Source: UBA1723 sp045629285
GTDB lineage: Bacteria; Bacteroidota; Bacteroidia; Bacteroidales; Paludibacteraceae
Assembly: GCA_045629285.1 (NCBI GenBank)
Contig: JAZQQY010000041.1
Coordinates: 62,001 to 126,000 of the forward strand
DNA: 64,000 nucleotides
Direction: 5' to 3'
Of this stretch, positions 51,401-59,528 are shown in pieces. The translations under genes were made by a program, and so were the position numbers. The first letter of the stretch is position 1; each line of letters starts with the position of its first letter. A model generated the notes under the pieces. The model was not told where the DNA came from, ran no database searches, and worked only from the letters and a program-made list of their open reading frames with translations.

Positions 51401-51602
51401 TGGCTCAGGCGGAGGTTTCGGTGGTTTTGGAGGCTTCGGCGGTTTTGGTGGTTTCGGCGGCTGGGGCGGCGGCTTCGGTGGAGGTGGAGGTACCACAACA
51501 TCCGGCACAACACCAGAGTCATACCGTAAAAGCATGAGTGACTTGAAGAACTACGTCAAGACACGTTTGCAATGGTTTGTGAAGGAAGTTTCTTCTTTCT
51601 AG
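48483..51602 (+). CDS. Tandem CotH-domain protein with a Gly/Phe-rich tail
   Basis: The 1039-residue protein has a signal peptide (LLASGTIQGQ) and two units, each with a beta-sandwich and a CotH domain. Unit 1 spans roughly residues 70-510. It keeps the fold (NKRWVLLSNADDASMLRTKAGLTLG, HLGTYLLCEQIRV) but has SPIFSNEKYLG where unit 2 has the acidic motif. Unit 2 spans about 540-965 and looks competent: CQVKGRGNSTWSASTEKRPY, KRWVLMANFYDATFFRN, GNYYFCEQAKINENRV, HDIDGNMHTSCYF, and WDFDLAWGG at 881-889. A Gly/Phe run (GGFGGFGG repeats) covers about 975-1003 before a short helical end. It is probably exported; substrates are unknown. Unit 1 could be a pseudokinase regulator. Confidence 0.87.
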   Translation: MKKTIYLCASMLLASGTIQGQTIDFEGDGISGSYNVSDIDNYKTNGASHSFELKYPMPKMKEITLSKSSVDLTKADKKTSGNEIKSFSFKALYNNGSIVADVEGKINGDEINVFIPYYEGGAIIASFVSTGTVFADGILQKSGVNSNVYNSNIKYKVVDKEGNVRTYTVKVYNSGLPILRIDAPADMASKMWNGSYPVVLISAKGKKMAEAKAEIKPKGGQNSASKRDFNLKCNKKTAFANMAKNKRWVLLSNADDASMLRTKAGLTLGKELSGLAWTPSSEFVEVVMGDKHLGTYLLCEQIRVADGRVAESAVWEITNEIEADDVWFTSDKGTKIRLVDSSNDDVSSDLEKAKNAVNKFESALYGDKSFDSYIDEDSFVDWIWANEICKNEKSAFKKDCYFRITPDGKIAMSPIFSNEKYLGNNVQSYEGFTTINGGWSEKMMHDANFSSALCNRFKEISLTEGAVVSAIEEQKDLITLSASANAKEWGKNDNMSKEASSLTDWIKNRYEWLSSVSDGICKCAKADKATSNNEIKTFEIKKANNGSALLEDYTATISGDSVKIFVPYLVNFNLLADFTVANGATVYCNGEEIKSGKNSVDYHKPQQFKVVSSNGDVRTYIVSIYNSGLPVIYLTTKNNQAINSKDTWLDNTQLTVYKADGTVDYDAEPELCQVKGRGNSTWSASTEKRPYAVKLNKKSRILGMVEHKRWVLMANFYDATFFRNTMSNYLGKMYTNQDWVPSGYNAELVLNGSHKGNYYFCEQAKINENRVDGKYLIEADIKEGIKNGAIEGPQSHNAFFTKDPELATNSTEYQNVKSIIEKFEKALYGKDYNTLLQLIDLESFVDWYMIKEWSHDIDGNMHTSCYFTIMDDGTIKMGPMWDFDLAWGGNPFSSMGQGYNAYEDFYITTNPITQPQGKTCTSWFGEFIKMPEFQKLLKEKVLNINSHLDEILAYIDENTEYLLLSATANKVGNGSGGGFGGFGGFGGFGGFGGWGGGFGGGGGTTTSGTTPESYRKSMSDLKNYVKTRLQWFVKEVSSF

Positions 51603-51606
51603 AATT

Positions 51607-51650
51607 AAAACTAGAGACGCGGATAATTTTCGCGTCTCTAGTTTTGTTTA
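51607..51650 (+). terminator. Terminator after the CotH genes
   Basis: AAAACTAGAGACGCG (51607-51621) and CGCGTCTCTAGTTTT (51631-51645) form a 15-bp perfect stem with a 9-base loop ending in a T-run. The remaining 230 bases to the lyase gene show only a degenerate box (TAAATTAG, 51833-51840). Confidence 0.95.
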
Positions 51651-51876
51651 TAATGCCACAATGTAATATCTCTGCAAAAAATAAGATTATGTTAGGAGTA
51701 CAAAGCAAAAACAAACCCATCACAGAATGCTACCCTCCAATAATGCATTGAGATTCTTCCCATACAGCATTGTCTTTTGTACTTTATTAAAAATAAAAGG
51801 TATAGTCTGCTCCATTTATCGGCATTCTTTTCTAAATTAGCAAACAAAGCTAATATAAACGAAAATTACTTTTACC

Positions 51877-54300
51877 ATGAAAAATTATACAACTAAACTC
51901 ATATCAGCGATATTGCTGGGCTCATTGGGGTTGGGTTCCGCCAACGCCGAGGCCAACCGTGGTCTTTGGGCTTGCAACGACGGCAATGTCTTCGTCAGCT
52001 GGCGTATGCGTGCTACAGACTCTCCCAAATCGACAACATACAACCTTTACGCAGACGGCAATCTTGTCTTCTCTTCTAAAGACAAGACTAATACCACACT
52101 TCCGTCGAACTATGCAAACGCGACTTTCTCGCTTGAGGTATTGAATAAGGCAGGCGAAGTGATTGATTCGCAGTCTGGCATCAAGGTTGACCAATATCCC
52201 TACCATCATATCAAACTTAACCATCCCGGCACATACAAATTGCCTACAGGCGACGTGGTGACTTACGCCCCTTACGACTGTTCTGCCTACGATATGGACG
52301 GTGACGGTGAGGAAGAGATCATCATGTGTTGGTCGGCTGGTGAAGGTGCGACAGCAGCTGCAACTGCTCCTCCGATTTTGGACTGTTTGAAAATGGACGG
52401 TCGCTTGGTGTGGAGAGTTAATCTTGGACCAAATATCCTGAGCGGATGTCGGCTTACTTTCCTTTGCTACGATTTCGATGGCGACGGATATGGTGAGTTG
52501 ATTACTAAGACAGCTCCTGGCTCAAAGGATGGAAAGGGCAATTTCATCAGCAAGGGTGCTGCCGCAGGTTCAAACCCTTACATGAACTGTTTGAAAAACG
52601 GTCTTGTGACTGACGGAGGACCAGAGTGGATCACTTGTTTCAGCGGTAAGAACGGTGAGGAGTTGGCGACAATCGACTACTGGCCATACTTCAATATCAA
52701 GTCTAACTGGGACGACCGTAGCGGCAAGAGCGACGACAACACTTACGGACACCGTGGCAACTGGCTAAAGGGTTGTGTGGCATTCCTTGACGTCAACGGA
52801 AAGGCAAAACCATGTGCTGTTACCACACGTGGTATCTACACATACTCGTATGCTGCGGCATACACTTGGGATGGCAATACATTGAGCAATCTATGGAAAC
52901 ATACATCCGACAAACCAGGTCAGGGAATCTACGGAGAAGGTGCCCACAGTGTCACCTGTGGCGACGTGGATAATGACGGATTCGATGAAATTATCGTCGG
53001 CGCAGCTTGTCTCGACCATAACGGTCAGTTGCTATGGAGAACTGGTTTAGGCCACGGAGATGCCACTCACTTGGGTGAATTCGATCCGTCGAACCCAGGA
53101 CTTGAGTATTTCATGATCACAGAGGAGGAGTGGTCTAAATATGATTGTGCTTTGCTTGATGCCCGCACAGGAAAGGTGTTGATGTCTAAAAATCAATCTG
53201 GAGGCGATACAGGACGTGGCTTGATTCTTGACTGTGACAGCACATACGATGGAGCAGAGGCAATGGAGTGGAGCTGCAACAACATCTTCACATGCAAAGG
53301 ATACGAGTTTGCGCCATGGCATACAGGAAGCACCAACAGCAGTTCCATCAACGGACGTATCTTCTGGGACGGCGACTTGCTTGAGGAATATGTTGACCGC
53401 GGACACGTCGACAAATGGGATATCGCCAACAAGACATGGGTGCGCCAGTACACATACGGATACAACATCATGGTCAACGGGACAAAAGTGCAGTGGGGTG
53501 CAAACACCAACAATGCAACAAAGTATAATCCTTGTTTGCAGACCGACATTGTAGGCGACTGGCGTGAGGAGTCAGTGTTCTGGACAGAACAGAATGGTCA
53601 GTACTTCCTGACTGTCTACACAACCACAATGCCAAGCAACTACAAGCTTCCTTGGCTACGTGACGACCACACTTACGACATGGCAGTGGCATGGGAGCAC
53701 TGCGGTTACAACCAGCCACCTCACTTGGGTTACAGCCCGTTGGAATACTACAGAAATCTTAAAAACGTCGTAGAGCCAACACTTACCAAGCACGGAGGTG
53801 GTTCAAGCAAGCAGACTGTATATATCAACAACCCAATCGGCGACTATTTCTTCACTTGGGACGGAGCAAATACCGTCGACATCAAATGGGAACCATACGC
53901 TCCCGATGGTATCGTGACAAGAATTGATCCTGCATCTAAGAATGTCTACTTCAGCGGCACACCAACTGTAGAGGGAATGTTCAACTGGACACTTACAACA
54001 GTAAGCGATGCAGAGACAGAAGCCACTTACGAAGGATATATCGAGGTGAAGGATCCTACAGACGCGGTAGAGATCAATGCAAGTCGACAATCGGCATATC
54101 CTAATCCGACATCAGGCGATTTGTTCATCACAGACTCTGAGGGCAACCTATACAGCGGAAAAGCCACAGTCTACGACATGAACGGTAGAGTAGTGATGGA
54201 GAAGACTATCTCCAACGGATATTTGAATCTAAGTCCACTGTCTTCCGATGTCTACGATATTGTAGTGAAGGATGCAGACTACAAGATTAAAGTGAAATAA
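51877..54300 (+). CDS. Rhamnogalacturonan lyase (PL11) with a T9SS type-A sorting domain
   Basis: The 807-residue protein has a signal peptide (cleavage near GSANAEA). The PL11 catalytic body spans about residues 25-620, an eight-bladed propeller with repeated DxDxDG calcium loops (YDMDGDGEEEIIMCW, YDFDGDGYGELITK, DVDNDGFDEIIVGA) and the family segments GIYGEGAHSVTCGD and ATHLGEFDPSNPGLEYF. It cleaves the rhamnogalacturonan-I backbone of pectin by beta-elimination. A small Ig-like module follows. The C-terminal 75 residues (AYPNPTSGDLFITD, ATVYDMNGRVVMEKTI, YDIVVKDADYKIKVK) are a type-A T9SS sorting domain. It is therefore a surface-anchored or secreted pectinase. No SusC/SusD pair is adjacent. 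Confidence 0.93.
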   Translation: MKNYTTKLISAILLGSLGLGSANAEANRGLWACNDGNVFVSWRMRATDSPKSTTYNLYADGNLVFSSKDKTNTTLPSNYANATFSLEVLNKAGEVIDSQSGIKVDQYPYHHIKLNHPGTYKLPTGDVVTYAPYDCSAYDMDGDGEEEIIMCWSAGEGATAAATAPPILDCLKMDGRLVWRVNLGPNILSGCRLTFLCYDFDGDGYGELITKTAPGSKDGKGNFISKGAAAGSNPYMNCLKNGLVTDGGPEWITCFSGKNGEELATIDYWPYFNIKSNWDDRSGKSDDNTYGHRGNWLKGCVAFLDVNGKAKPCAVTTRGIYTYSYAAAYTWDGNTLSNLWKHTSDKPGQGIYGEGAHSVTCGDVDNDGFDEIIVGAACLDHNGQLLWRTGLGHGDATHLGEFDPSNPGLEYFMITEEEWSKYDCALLDARTGKVLMSKNQSGGDTGRGLILDCDSTYDGAEAMEWSCNNIFTCKGYEFAPWHTGSTNSSSINGRIFWDGDLLEEYVDRGHVDKWDIANKTWVRQYTYGYNIMVNGTKVQWGANTNNATKYNPCLQTDIVGDWREESVFWTEQNGQYFLTVYTTTMPSNYKLPWLRDDHTYDMAVAWEHCGYNQPPHLGYSPLEYYRNLKNVVEPTLTKHGGGSSKQTVYINNPIGDYFFTWDGANTVDIKWEPYAPDGIVTRIDPASKNVYFSGTPTVEGMFNWTLTTVSDAETEATYEGYIEVKDPTDAVEINASRQSAYPNPTSGDLFITDSEGNLYSGKATVYDMNGRVVMEKTISNGYLNLSPLSSDVYDIVVKDADYKIKVK

Positions 54301-54341
54301 ATGTAGAAGAGACGTCCCGTCAAGGCGTCTAAAGCAACAAG

Positions 54342-54380
54342 AAGGGCAGTGATCATAAATTCACTGCCCTTACTTTTTAC
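54342..54380. terminator. Bidirectional terminator between lyase and PepSY-like genes
   Basis: AAGGGCAGTGA (54342-54352) and TCACTGCCCTT (54361-54371) form an 11-bp stem with an 8-base loop, followed by ACTTTTTACTT on the plus strand. A weaker hairpin (AGACG/CGTCT, about 54310-54330) precedes it. Confidence 0.88.
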
Positions 54381-54398
54381 TTCTTATTTCTTACCTAA

Positions 54399-54848
54399 TT
54401 ACTGTATTTCCTCTTCGTCATTAGGAACAAAAGCTCCACCCTTAGTGAAACGCAATGTGATAGGATCAGGTTTGTTTAGAGTTACAGCATAACCATATTT
54501 CTTTCTCTCCACCTTTCTGATCACACGCTCAGGATAATTCTTTTCCACATAATTAAGAAGCTGAGAAGGAAGCAACTTCTTCAACGACTCAGTCATTCCG
54601 TTCTTCTTAGTGTTGATTTCATCCCACGTACCGCGACGATCGAATGTGATGCGCATACCGTTTTCAAGAGACACCTCAACATCGTTGTCATCATCAGTCT
54701 CCACCTTTTCAATCTGTACATCAGAGAAATGCTTGCTCAAAAAACTCTCAGCTCCACTTGGCAAACCCGATTTCGCATCTCCACTTCCGCTGCAGGCACT
54801 AAGTGCCGCACAAACCAATGTGCTGAAAAAGAAATATCTCATTTTCAT
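54399..54848 (-). CDS. PepSY-like (DUF2874) lipoprotein
   Basis: The 149-residue protein starts MKMRYFFFSTLVCAALSAC, a lipoprotein signal. Two beta-lactamase-inhibitor-like/PepSY-like repeats follow: FLSKHFSDVQIEKVETDDDNDVEVSLENGMRITFDRRGTWDEI and LLNYVEKNYPERVIRKVERKKYGYAVTLN. The family is common in Bacteroidetes periplasm and its ligand is unknown. A longer start at 54860 is possible. It is transcribed alone; a hairpin lies downstream. Confidence 0.85.
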   Translation of the reverse strand: MKMRYFFFSTLVCAALSACSGSGDAKSGLPSGAESFLSKHFSDVQIEKVETDDDNDVEVSLENGMRITFDRRGTWDEINTKKNGMTESLKKLLPSQLLNYVEKNYPERVIRKVERKKYGYAVTLNKPDPITLRFTKGGAFVPNDEEEIQ

Positions 54849-54916
54849 ATCGTTCTTCATTTAGATTTATAGAATCCAAAGTAAGCAAATAAATGGTGAA
54901 TATGCAAATTACTTAC

Positions 54917-54924
54917 TACTTTTG
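54917..54924 (+). promoter_or_regulatory. -7 box for the 54948 gene
   Basis: TACTTTTG lies 23 bases before the ATG at 54948. Confidence 0.6.
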
Positions 54925-54947
54925 TCGGCACTCTTTTGAATCTAGCG

Positions 54948-55457
54948 ATGGATATAATTACAATATTATCAGATACACGGTTGCACAAAAGCAATGTGGA
55001 GGCTATAGTCGGCGACATCATCGCCGGCGACACCGATATGTCCACACTTTGGAATCTTACCGAAGATGACAACCCGCAGTTGGCATGGCATGCCGTGTGG
55101 GTACTGGAAGCATTGTGCAAGAAGGATAGGAAAATGTTGGTGCCGTACCAACGTAGGGTGGTGGAGAAAATCTTGGCAAACCGTCATGAAAACGGCGAAC
55201 TCCGCCTGTGGCTCAACATCTCACTAATGCTTCTGCCTGAATCTAAGGATATCGACGTCGACCTTCTCAACTTCTCCTTTGAAAACATCTGCAACATGCA
55301 TCTGGCTGTGGCGATGAGAGCAGTGTGCATAAAGATCGCATATCAGCTATGTAAACGTGAACCTGAATTGTTGCAGGAACTCCAAGCTGTTCTGTCGATG
55401 CTTGATTTGAAGGATGAACCTCCTGCCATCAAAAGTGTGGCGAAAAAGATAAAGTAA
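54948..55457 (+). CDS. HEAT-like helical protein of unknown function
   Basis: The 169-residue protein is all-helical and cytoplasmic. It contains repeated amphipathic helix pairs (NPQLAWHAVWVLEALCKKD, RLWLNISLMLLPE, HLAVAMRAVCIKIAYQLCKREPELLQEL) that resemble HEAT/adenylosuccinate-like repeats. No catalytic motif is seen. The start at 54948 follows from the -7 box spacing; the frame begins at a TTG 12 bases earlier. I know it only as a conserved Bacteroidetes protein. Confidence 0.7.
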   Translation: MDIITILSDTRLHKSNVEAIVGDIIAGDTDMSTLWNLTEDDNPQLAWHAVWVLEALCKKDRKMLVPYQRRVVEKILANRHENGELRLWLNISLMLLPESKDIDVDLLNFSFENICNMHLAVAMRAVCIKIAYQLCKREPELLQELQAVLSMLDLKDEPPAIKSVAKKIK

Positions 55458-55487
55458 GCACCAAGGCAAGAAAAAAACTTTTATCCA

Positions 55488-56129
55488 TTAGAATAAACCC
55501 AAAATGTAGTTATAGATTCCGGATATAAAGTCTCCTGCGTTCAAAAAAAGATCGCTGATGTGGTCAAACACATAACCTGTTATCGACGCTACAAGCTTGA
55601 TTACCAAATAAATCAAAAACATCAGCACCAGGATCAAGACTCCACATTTAGTCGCGTCTTTATTCACCTTTTTCTTGACTTCCTCATTCTCCTCGATGAA
55701 TCCCGACAACAGTTGGTAGTTCTTTCTGTGGCTCTTGCTGAATACATCAAACACATCTCCTATGACAGGAATCGCTCCTACCAGAATATCTTTCAAAGAG
55801 TTGTAGATTATCGACAATGTCAACGGAATGGATTTGATCTTCGTAAATGACACGTAGATGAACGGCAACGTCAACGCCTGGCTGATAAGGTCGCCCACAC
55901 CACCAGGAATGAGTCCAAGGATCGGGTCCAGCATATACTTGTCCATCACCTTACTGATCTTGGCACAAGCATTGTAGACAGGATCTTTTTCCAACGCCTC
56001 TCGTTTCTCACGTTTCTTGCGTTCGATCTCCTCTCCTTTTGCAGCGGCTCTTTCAGCCTCACGCATATCCTTGTCATACTCGTCAGCGCCCATCTCCTGG
56101 CGTCTGCGACTGCTTGCATACTCTGCCAT
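55488..56129 (-). CDS. DUF4112 domain membrane protein
   Basis: The 213-residue protein has a charged N-terminus (RRRQEMGADEYDKDMREAERAAAKGEEIERKKREKREAL) and then the DUF4112 core: YMLDPILGLIPGGVGDLISQALTLPFIY and GAIPVIGDVFDVFSKSHRKNYQLL. Its last 60 residues form a transmembrane/amphipathic region (CGVLILVLMFLIYLVIKLVASI). The family has an uncharacterised GLIPxxGD repeat. It ends the minus-strand trio, one base after the coiled-coil gene, and is convergent with the 54948 gene. Confidence 0.85.
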   Translation of the reverse strand: MAEYASSRRRQEMGADEYDKDMREAERAAAKGEEIERKKREKREALEKDPVYNACAKISKVMDKYMLDPILGLIPGGVGDLISQALTLPFIYVSFTKIKSIPLTLSIIYNSLKDILVGAIPVIGDVFDVFSKSHRKNYQLLSGFIEENEEVKKKVNKDATKCGVLILVLMFLIYLVIKLVASITGYVFDHISDLFLNAGDFISGIYNYILGLF

Positions 56130-56130
56130 A

Positions 56131-58203
56131 TCAGATATTTATTGACAAATCACCGTTAATGAATTTGTTGAATTCCTCTTCATTTGTAAACACTTTGCCT
56201 TTCTCTGTAAGCTCGATAAGTGCCTTCTTTCTTGCCTCTGCATCCGAAGCTGTATTGATTCTCTTTAGCACATTGCCAAGCACATCTGCCTTGGCATCGA
56301 TATCCGCCATCTTGGATTTGAATTCAGACTGAATCTTCTCCATCTCCTCATCATAGATTTCCGACGATATCTGATTCTGCTCTTTCATAGCCTCCAACGA
56401 CATAAATGCATCCGTAATCTTCACACTGTCATCGAACAATTTGTCGACTCTAGTTTTCATATCTGCAAGTTCTGCCTCGGTATAATCCTTGGCTGAATCT
56501 TCCATGATCTTATTCTTCACGCCCGGACCATACTCAGCTGCAAGTTCCTTGAAGTTTGCGACAGCTGTCTTGATATCCTCAGGAAGTTCGTTGGAATGGA
56601 AAGTGTCTATATTGATTGCCTTGACACTCTTCTGATCAAGTCCACTCTCAAGAATCTCCTTGCCGACATGAAGCATCTTGATGATATCCTCCAAATGCGA
56701 TGCAAGTTCACGCTTCATATCCGTGTCGACGGAAATGGTCTTCAAAATCTTATCCGTCAACTCTCTTTGCTTCGCCCTAAGTTGAGTTAACTTCTGTTCT
56801 GCCTCACGTCTTGCGTTTTGATGAGACTCAAGTTCGGATGCATCCATCTTCTCGTCGACGATGGCATTCTCATACTCCTTCACCAAATTACCGTAGACAC
56901 CTTTCCACTTGAACATCTTTTGGCTATATTTCTTGTCGGCAGAACCGAATGTCAACGCATTGACAATTGTCGAAGGTTTATCAGGACGCATACTCTTGGC
57001 ATTCTCATAATCCTCCTTCTTCTCACTCAACATCAACTGGCAACGTGAGATATGCTCATCGTAGAAAATGATATTGTTGGCGTGGTCGTTTAGCTCTTCT
57101 GAAATCTCACGGATCTCCTTCATCACTTCGTCACGCTCCTTCACAAGTTCTGCTACGCCAGCCTTTGAATAAAGTGCGGCAACCATCTGCTCTACCTCAG
57201 CAGAAAGGAGTTTGCCACTAAACTTGAAATATGCGTCTGCCTTAGGAATATAAAGGTCATTGATCACCTTATACACTGTCGCCAAACGAGTGTAATCCGA
57301 CTTGATATTCGTAACGTCCTTCTTGATATTCATCTTGAACGCCTCCAAATCCGATTTCATTCTTGTTGCCTTCTCCGATGCATCAAGATAGTGCTTCACC
57401 ATCTCCACAGCAGCAATAGCCAACGCTCCGTTTCTTCCCATAGCCTTGCAGCTCGACGATGCAATCATCACCGAGTTGGAGAATCCGTCGCTAATCTCCG
57501 ACATCATCACTGAACAGTTGTCCGACAACAAGTCGTACTGCAACTTGACCTTCTCAAACATCTGGGCGGTGTCAAGATACTCTATTGAATCAAAATCGAA
57601 AAGTGATGGTGCAACTCGTTTGATGGAATCTCCGTAGAAATCCACAAGCATCTGTGCATACTTCTCATAGACGTGAAGAATCTCAGTACGAAGGTCGACA
57701 AACTCGTGAGCCGCCTCCTTCACACCAATCTTAGCCTCATCGTAGACGTTGACAAGCTGACCGTAAAGCTGCACAGCCTGAGTCGCCTCATTCTTTACAT
57801 TCTCAATAGCTCTGGTTCCAGTGATGATGCTCATCAAACTGTTCATCTCCGATGCCACAGCCTCCGACATCTTCGTCTTCAACATAGTGTCAAGCACAGA
57901 CAATGCCTTCTCACCATCCTTCAGATTCTTCGACAACTCCTTAAAATAGTCGTCGTTCTTACCTGTAGCGATAAGTTGACGCAACTCAAAATCATCCACT
58001 ATCGAAGTAGCGCTATCGTTGTTGACGAAAGTCGATTTTATATTCTGATCTTTGCCGTAATGGTTGTAAGCCTCCCATGCAAGTCGACTGACCTCTACAG
58101 AATCAGCCATCTTAAGTTCGTATGCCAAGTCGGCACGAGTAAGCTTATTTCCGTTTGCACCGTCGGCAAGTTCCTTTATCTTCTTATAGATTCCTTCACT
58201 CAT
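56131..58203 (-). CDS. Large coiled-coil protein of unknown function
   Basis: The 690-residue protein is almost entirely helical, with long heptad-rich segments (residues about 290-520: YSKAGVAELVKERDEVMKEIREISEELNDH, RREAEQKLTQLRAKQRELTDKIL) and no signal peptide. Middle segments (SNSVMIASSSCKAMGRNGALAIAAVEMVKHYLDASEKA) are less polar and could insert in a membrane or form a helical bundle. I recognise no family. It lies between a polytopic membrane protein and a DUF4112 protein, so a membrane-associated scaffold is possible. The frame opens three codons earlier, at 58212; ATG 58203 gives MSEGIYKKIKELADG. Confidence 0.7.
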   Translation of the reverse strand: MSEGIYKKIKELADGANGNKLTRADLAYELKMADSVEVSRLAWEAYNHYGKDQNIKSTFVNNDSATSIVDDFELRQLIATGKNDDYFKELSKNLKDGEKALSVLDTMLKTKMSEAVASEMNSLMSIITGTRAIENVKNEATQAVQLYGQLVNVYDEAKIGVKEAAHEFVDLRTEILHVYEKYAQMLVDFYGDSIKRVAPSLFDFDSIEYLDTAQMFEKVKLQYDLLSDNCSVMMSEISDGFSNSVMIASSSCKAMGRNGALAIAAVEMVKHYLDASEKATRMKSDLEAFKMNIKKDVTNIKSDYTRLATVYKVINDLYIPKADAYFKFSGKLLSAEVEQMVAALYSKAGVAELVKERDEVMKEIREISEELNDHANNIIFYDEHISRCQLMLSEKKEDYENAKSMRPDKPSTIVNALTFGSADKKYSQKMFKWKGVYGNLVKEYENAIVDEKMDASELESHQNARREAEQKLTQLRAKQRELTDKILKTISVDTDMKRELASHLEDIIKMLHVGKEILESGLDQKSVKAINIDTFHSNELPEDIKTAVANFKELAAEYGPGVKNKIMEDSAKDYTEAELADMKTRVDKLFDDSVKITDAFMSLEAMKEQNQISSEIYDEEMEKIQSEFKSKMADIDAKADVLGNVLKRINTASDAEARKKALIELTEKGKVFTNEEEFNKFINGDLSINI

Positions 58204-58266
58204 AATCTTCACAATTTAGTTAATACAAATGTCTCAACAATTAATTATTTAACCATTGATTATTAA

Positions 58267-59385
58267 TCATCTAGGCATATATCTCTGCTCGTATGGAATA
58301 TCCGAATCATCCTTCTTTTCCTCACATGCAGGAGCCTCATGTTTACTCTCCACATAATCCCTAGGCATGTATCTCTGCTCGTATGGGATTTCTGGTTCGT
58401 CTTTCTTTTCTTCTTCTCTTTTCGTACTCTCCTCCGATTCAATGATTATATCTTCATCTGATAGAGTAGGAATGGTGATAGTTTCGTTTTTAGTCTCTCC
58501 ATTATAACCTATCGCTTCAGAATACAAAACGGATAAAGGAAGAGTCACTCTTACCTGAGCATAAGCAAAGACAACCACCGTCATAAGCATATAAAGCATC
58601 AAAGTGACAATACCTATTTTATTTGGAGAGTCGGCCAAAGACATAATGTCATCTACACGACCTCCTTTAATGGCTGCCAATCCTCCAAAGATAACTCCTG
58701 TCAGCAAAACAAAAAAAATGACCGAAAAGACCGCAATCATTATAAGAACTGTCGGCAATATGGCACGCACCATAATCTTGAACATTGTCCACTTATACCC
58801 CTTTGACAACTCCGAACTCTTTTTGATTATATCCTTGTCCTCCATCTCCGGATTGTCGTCGATAATAAAAGGCACCAAGATATACTCAAAAACTTTATAG
58901 AAATATACCACTACCACAGCGAATATGCTCAACGAAGCGATTCCTTCAAACTGAGAATAACTTGAAAAATCGTCCACATCCATAAACATCTTCAAAAGAC
59001 AAAGAAGATATATCGCCAAAGGAATACCGACAGCAACCAACAATTTAAATGTCACTTTAAATCCCATAACCATGTAACGCTTAAAGTTGAGTTTGAATTT
59101 CTCAACCATCATATCCATTGGCGACTTATTGGCAATATGCATCTGTCTCAAACCTATGATACACGAATACATCAAAGGAGATGACACACAAAATGCCCAT
59201 ACAAGGCAAAAGACAGCAAAAACGGAAGAGAGTATAGCATTCCCACCGAAATTTGCGATTAACTGCAAATACCTCGGAACACAAAATATCAATAACATCA
59301 CAGAGCATGCCGCCAACGCACTTCCCCATTTTTCTGCAAGAGCCATCTTACCCTCGCCCATATAAATAGAACTAGATTTTGCCAT
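58267..59385 (-). CDS. Polytopic membrane protein with a duplicated IPYEQRYMPR tail
   Basis: The 372-residue protein has about six transmembrane helices (SALAACSVMLLIFCVPRYL, VFAVFCLVWAFCVSSPLMY, LLVAVGIPLAIYLLCLLKMF, ILPTVLIMIAVFSVIFFVLLTGV, IVTLMLYMLMTVVVFAYAQV). Its layout is like DUF975-type integral membrane proteins, but no family is certain. The cytoplasmic tail from about 315 is acidic and disordered. It ends with two copies of IPYEQRYMPR (about 333-342 and 363-372) separated by a 20-residue linker. It heads a trio with the coiled-coil and DUF4112 genes. ATG 59385 is chosen because the upstream part of the frame runs across a -7 box. Confidence 0.72.
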   Translation of the reverse strand: MAKSSSIYMGEGKMALAEKWGSALAACSVMLLIFCVPRYLQLIANFGGNAILSSVFAVFCLVWAFCVSSPLMYSCIIGLRQMHIANKSPMDMMVEKFKLNFKRYMVMGFKVTFKLLVAVGIPLAIYLLCLLKMFMDVDDFSSYSQFEGIASLSIFAVVVVYFYKVFEYILVPFIIDDNPEMEDKDIIKKSSELSKGYKWTMFKIMVRAILPTVLIMIAVFSVIFFVLLTGVIFGGLAAIKGGRVDDIMSLADSPNKIGIVTLMLYMLMTVVVFAYAQVRVTLPLSVLYSEAIGYNGETKNETITIPTLSDEDIIIESEESTKREEEKKDEPEIPYEQRYMPRDYVESKHEAPACEEKKDDSDIPYEQRYMPR

Positions 59386-59418
59386 TTTTCCTTTTACACA
59401 ATTATTCGTAATTTTCTC

Positions 59419-59426
59419 CAAAAATA
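59419..59426 (-). promoter_or_regulatory. -7 box for the membrane/coiled-coil/DUF4112 trio
   Basis: The minus strand reads TATTTTTG, 33 bases before the start at 59385. No -33 TTG. Confidence 0.45.
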
Positions 59427-59499
59427 AATATTTTCCCTTTTTAGCTGACACTACCTTTTTTGATATTTGCCGATATTTTCAATTTTTTATGATTTGTGC

Positions 59500-59507
59500 T
59501 AATTTTG
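59500..59507 (+). promoter_or_regulatory. -7 box for menD
   Basis: TAATTTTG lies 21 bases before the menD ATG. Confidence 0.55.
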
Positions 59508-59528
59508 CGATCATAATCAAGTAGAGAA

